Part shown: positions 5,395 to 6,010 of the stretch, piece by piece
Layout of the letters: every line of letters starts with the position of its first letter
Position numbering within the stretch: position 1 is the first letter of the stretch
Origin: Methanomassiliicoccaceae archaeon UBA404
GTDB lineage: Archaea > Thermoplasmatota > Thermoplasmata > Methanomassiliicoccales > Methanomethylophilaceae
Reading direction: 5' to 3'
NCBI GenBank assembly: GCA_002498605.1
Contig: DAHY01000039.1
Location: 1 to 6,010 of the forward strand
Length of the DNA stretch: 6,010 nucleotides
Made by a program: the position numbers and the translations under genes
The notes under the pieces: generated by a model
What the model was told of the DNA's origin: nothing
The model's input: only the letters and a program-made list of their open reading frames with translations
The model's database searches: none

Positions 5395-6010
5395 AAATCA
5401 GGTTTTTGAATCCGGGGGAAGTTCCCCCGGAATACGGAGCGGCGGCGGATGCGGCAATCTTCAAAGAAGTTTCCGAAGAACGTTCTCCGCCGACTCTTTT
5501 AATTTATTCCAGGAACAGACCCACGGTTTCTCTCGGAAGGTTCCGGAACGCGGAAGAAGATGTCCGAACCGAGCTTATTGAAAAATCGGATATTTCCGTT
5601 GTTCGGAGAATAAGCGGCGGAAGCAGCGTTTTCACCGGAACTTCTCAACTGGTATACTCTTTGGCAGTCAAAGACATTTATAAAAATCGCTCCGAATCTT
5701 ATTTTAAAATTTGTAAATGCGTCAGGTCCGCCATGGAATCTCTGGGTGCTGACACCGTTTTCAAAGAACCCAACGACATCCTCGCAAACGGACGGAAAAT
5801 ATCGGGTTCCGCGCAGTACCGTGCAAAAGGCTTTCTTTTGCAGCACGGAACAGTCATTATCGAACCGGAGCCGCTGCTGGATAAAATTCTGAAACCCGTC
5901 AAAGACCGTTCTTACCCGGGAACGACATCGCTGTCCGAGTGTCTGAACAGAGATGTTTCGAAACATGAGGTGATCCGTGCTCTGCATGAATCTTTTGAAA
6001 AAGGACTTGC
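5391..6010 (+). CDS. lplA: Lipoate-protein ligase A-like protein (partial, runs off the window)
   Basis: The frame stays open from ATG 5391 to the window end (206 codons visible). ATG overlaps the previous stop as ATGA, so expression is probably coupled. LplA-type enzymes activate lipoate with ATP and attach it to a lysine of acceptor proteins in the cytoplasm. Seen: RPTVSLGRF (43-51), RRISGGSSVF (72-81), equivalent to the RRxSGGGxVF motif, PNDILANGRKISGSAQ (127-142) with the conserved lysine 136, and QHGTVII (151-157). Two departures from the usual pattern: the third Gly of GGG is Ser78, and the His-Asp after VF is replaced by Thr-Gly (82-83). Archaeal LplA often works with a separate small LplB, which could follow outside the window. 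A related octanoyl- or biotin-transferring member of the fold is possible. The C-terminus is unseen. Confidence 0.83.
   Translation, partial: MKIRFLNPGEVPPEYGAAADAAIFKEVSEERSPPTLLIYSRNRPTVSLGRFRNAEEDVRTELIEKSDISVVRRISGGSSVFTGTSQLVYSLAVKDIYKNRSESYFKICKCVRSAMESLGADTVFKEPNDILANGRKISGSAQYRAKGFLLQHGTVIIEPEPLLDKILKPVKDRSYPGTTSLSECLNRDVSKHEVIRALHESFEKGL
5411..5431. repeat. 21-bp near-perfect palindrome inside the start of lplA
   Basis: TCCGGGGGAA and TTCCCCCGGA are exact inverted copies with a single G between them. In RNA this can fold as an 8-bp stem, seven of its pairs G-C, with an AAGUU loop, beginning 20 bases after the lplA ATG. It codes for residues 7-14. No T-run follows, so it does not look like an intrinsic terminator. 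It could be a protein-binding site, a translation-modulating hairpin, or chance from proline and glycine codons. Confidence 0.75.

Overview
The window reads as an archaeal chromosome segment of moderate GC, most likely a methanogen-related euryarchaeon. Methanomassiliicoccales is my best guess, made from recognition rather than a search. Three things point to Archaea: a PurP-type ATP-grasp enzyme (an archaeal solution to purine synthesis), AT-rich TATA-like boxes placed so that mRNAs would have very short or no leaders, and a ChlI/ChlD pair of the kind methanogens carry for tetrapyrrole metal insertion. All five complete genes end in TGA. No rRNA, tRNA, CRISPR array, insertion sequence or phage gene was seen.

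Layout. Bases 1-112 hold no convincing gene, only a TATA-like promoter for crcB. A CrcB/Fluc fluoride channel (113-496, +) converges with a two-gene minus-strand operon, with only 4 bp between the stop codons. The operon is chlI (3392-2361), an intact AAA+ chelatase subunit, followed with a 19-bp overlap by chlD (2379-501), an AAA+ plus VWA subunit. In the sequence as given, chlD is split by a one-base frame change at a run of eight A (sense strand, 1767-1760). A 184-bp AT-rich intergenic region (3393-3576) carries divergent promoters. Rightward from it runs a tightly packed cluster: purP (3577-4734), a membrane-anchored extracellular protein of unknown function (4744-5394), and a lipoate-protein ligase-like gene starting at 5391 that runs off the window end.

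How the genes relate. ChlI and ChlD would form the AAA+ motor of a metal chelatase that works with a large CobN/BchH-type subunit, which is not encoded here; cobalt insertion for cobamides is the likeliest use in such an archaeon. PurP makes FAICAR for IMP synthesis. The three rightward genes share stop/SD or ATGA junctions, so they are probably co-transcribed, but no common pathway is evident.

Most worth a second look: the chlD frame change, which lies in a gene family where programmed frameshifting has been described; substitution of both signature phenylalanines in the fluoride channel; an unusual ATP-grasp loop in PurP; and a 21-bp near-perfect palindrome just inside the ligase gene. I did not find convincing evidence of a wholly new system.
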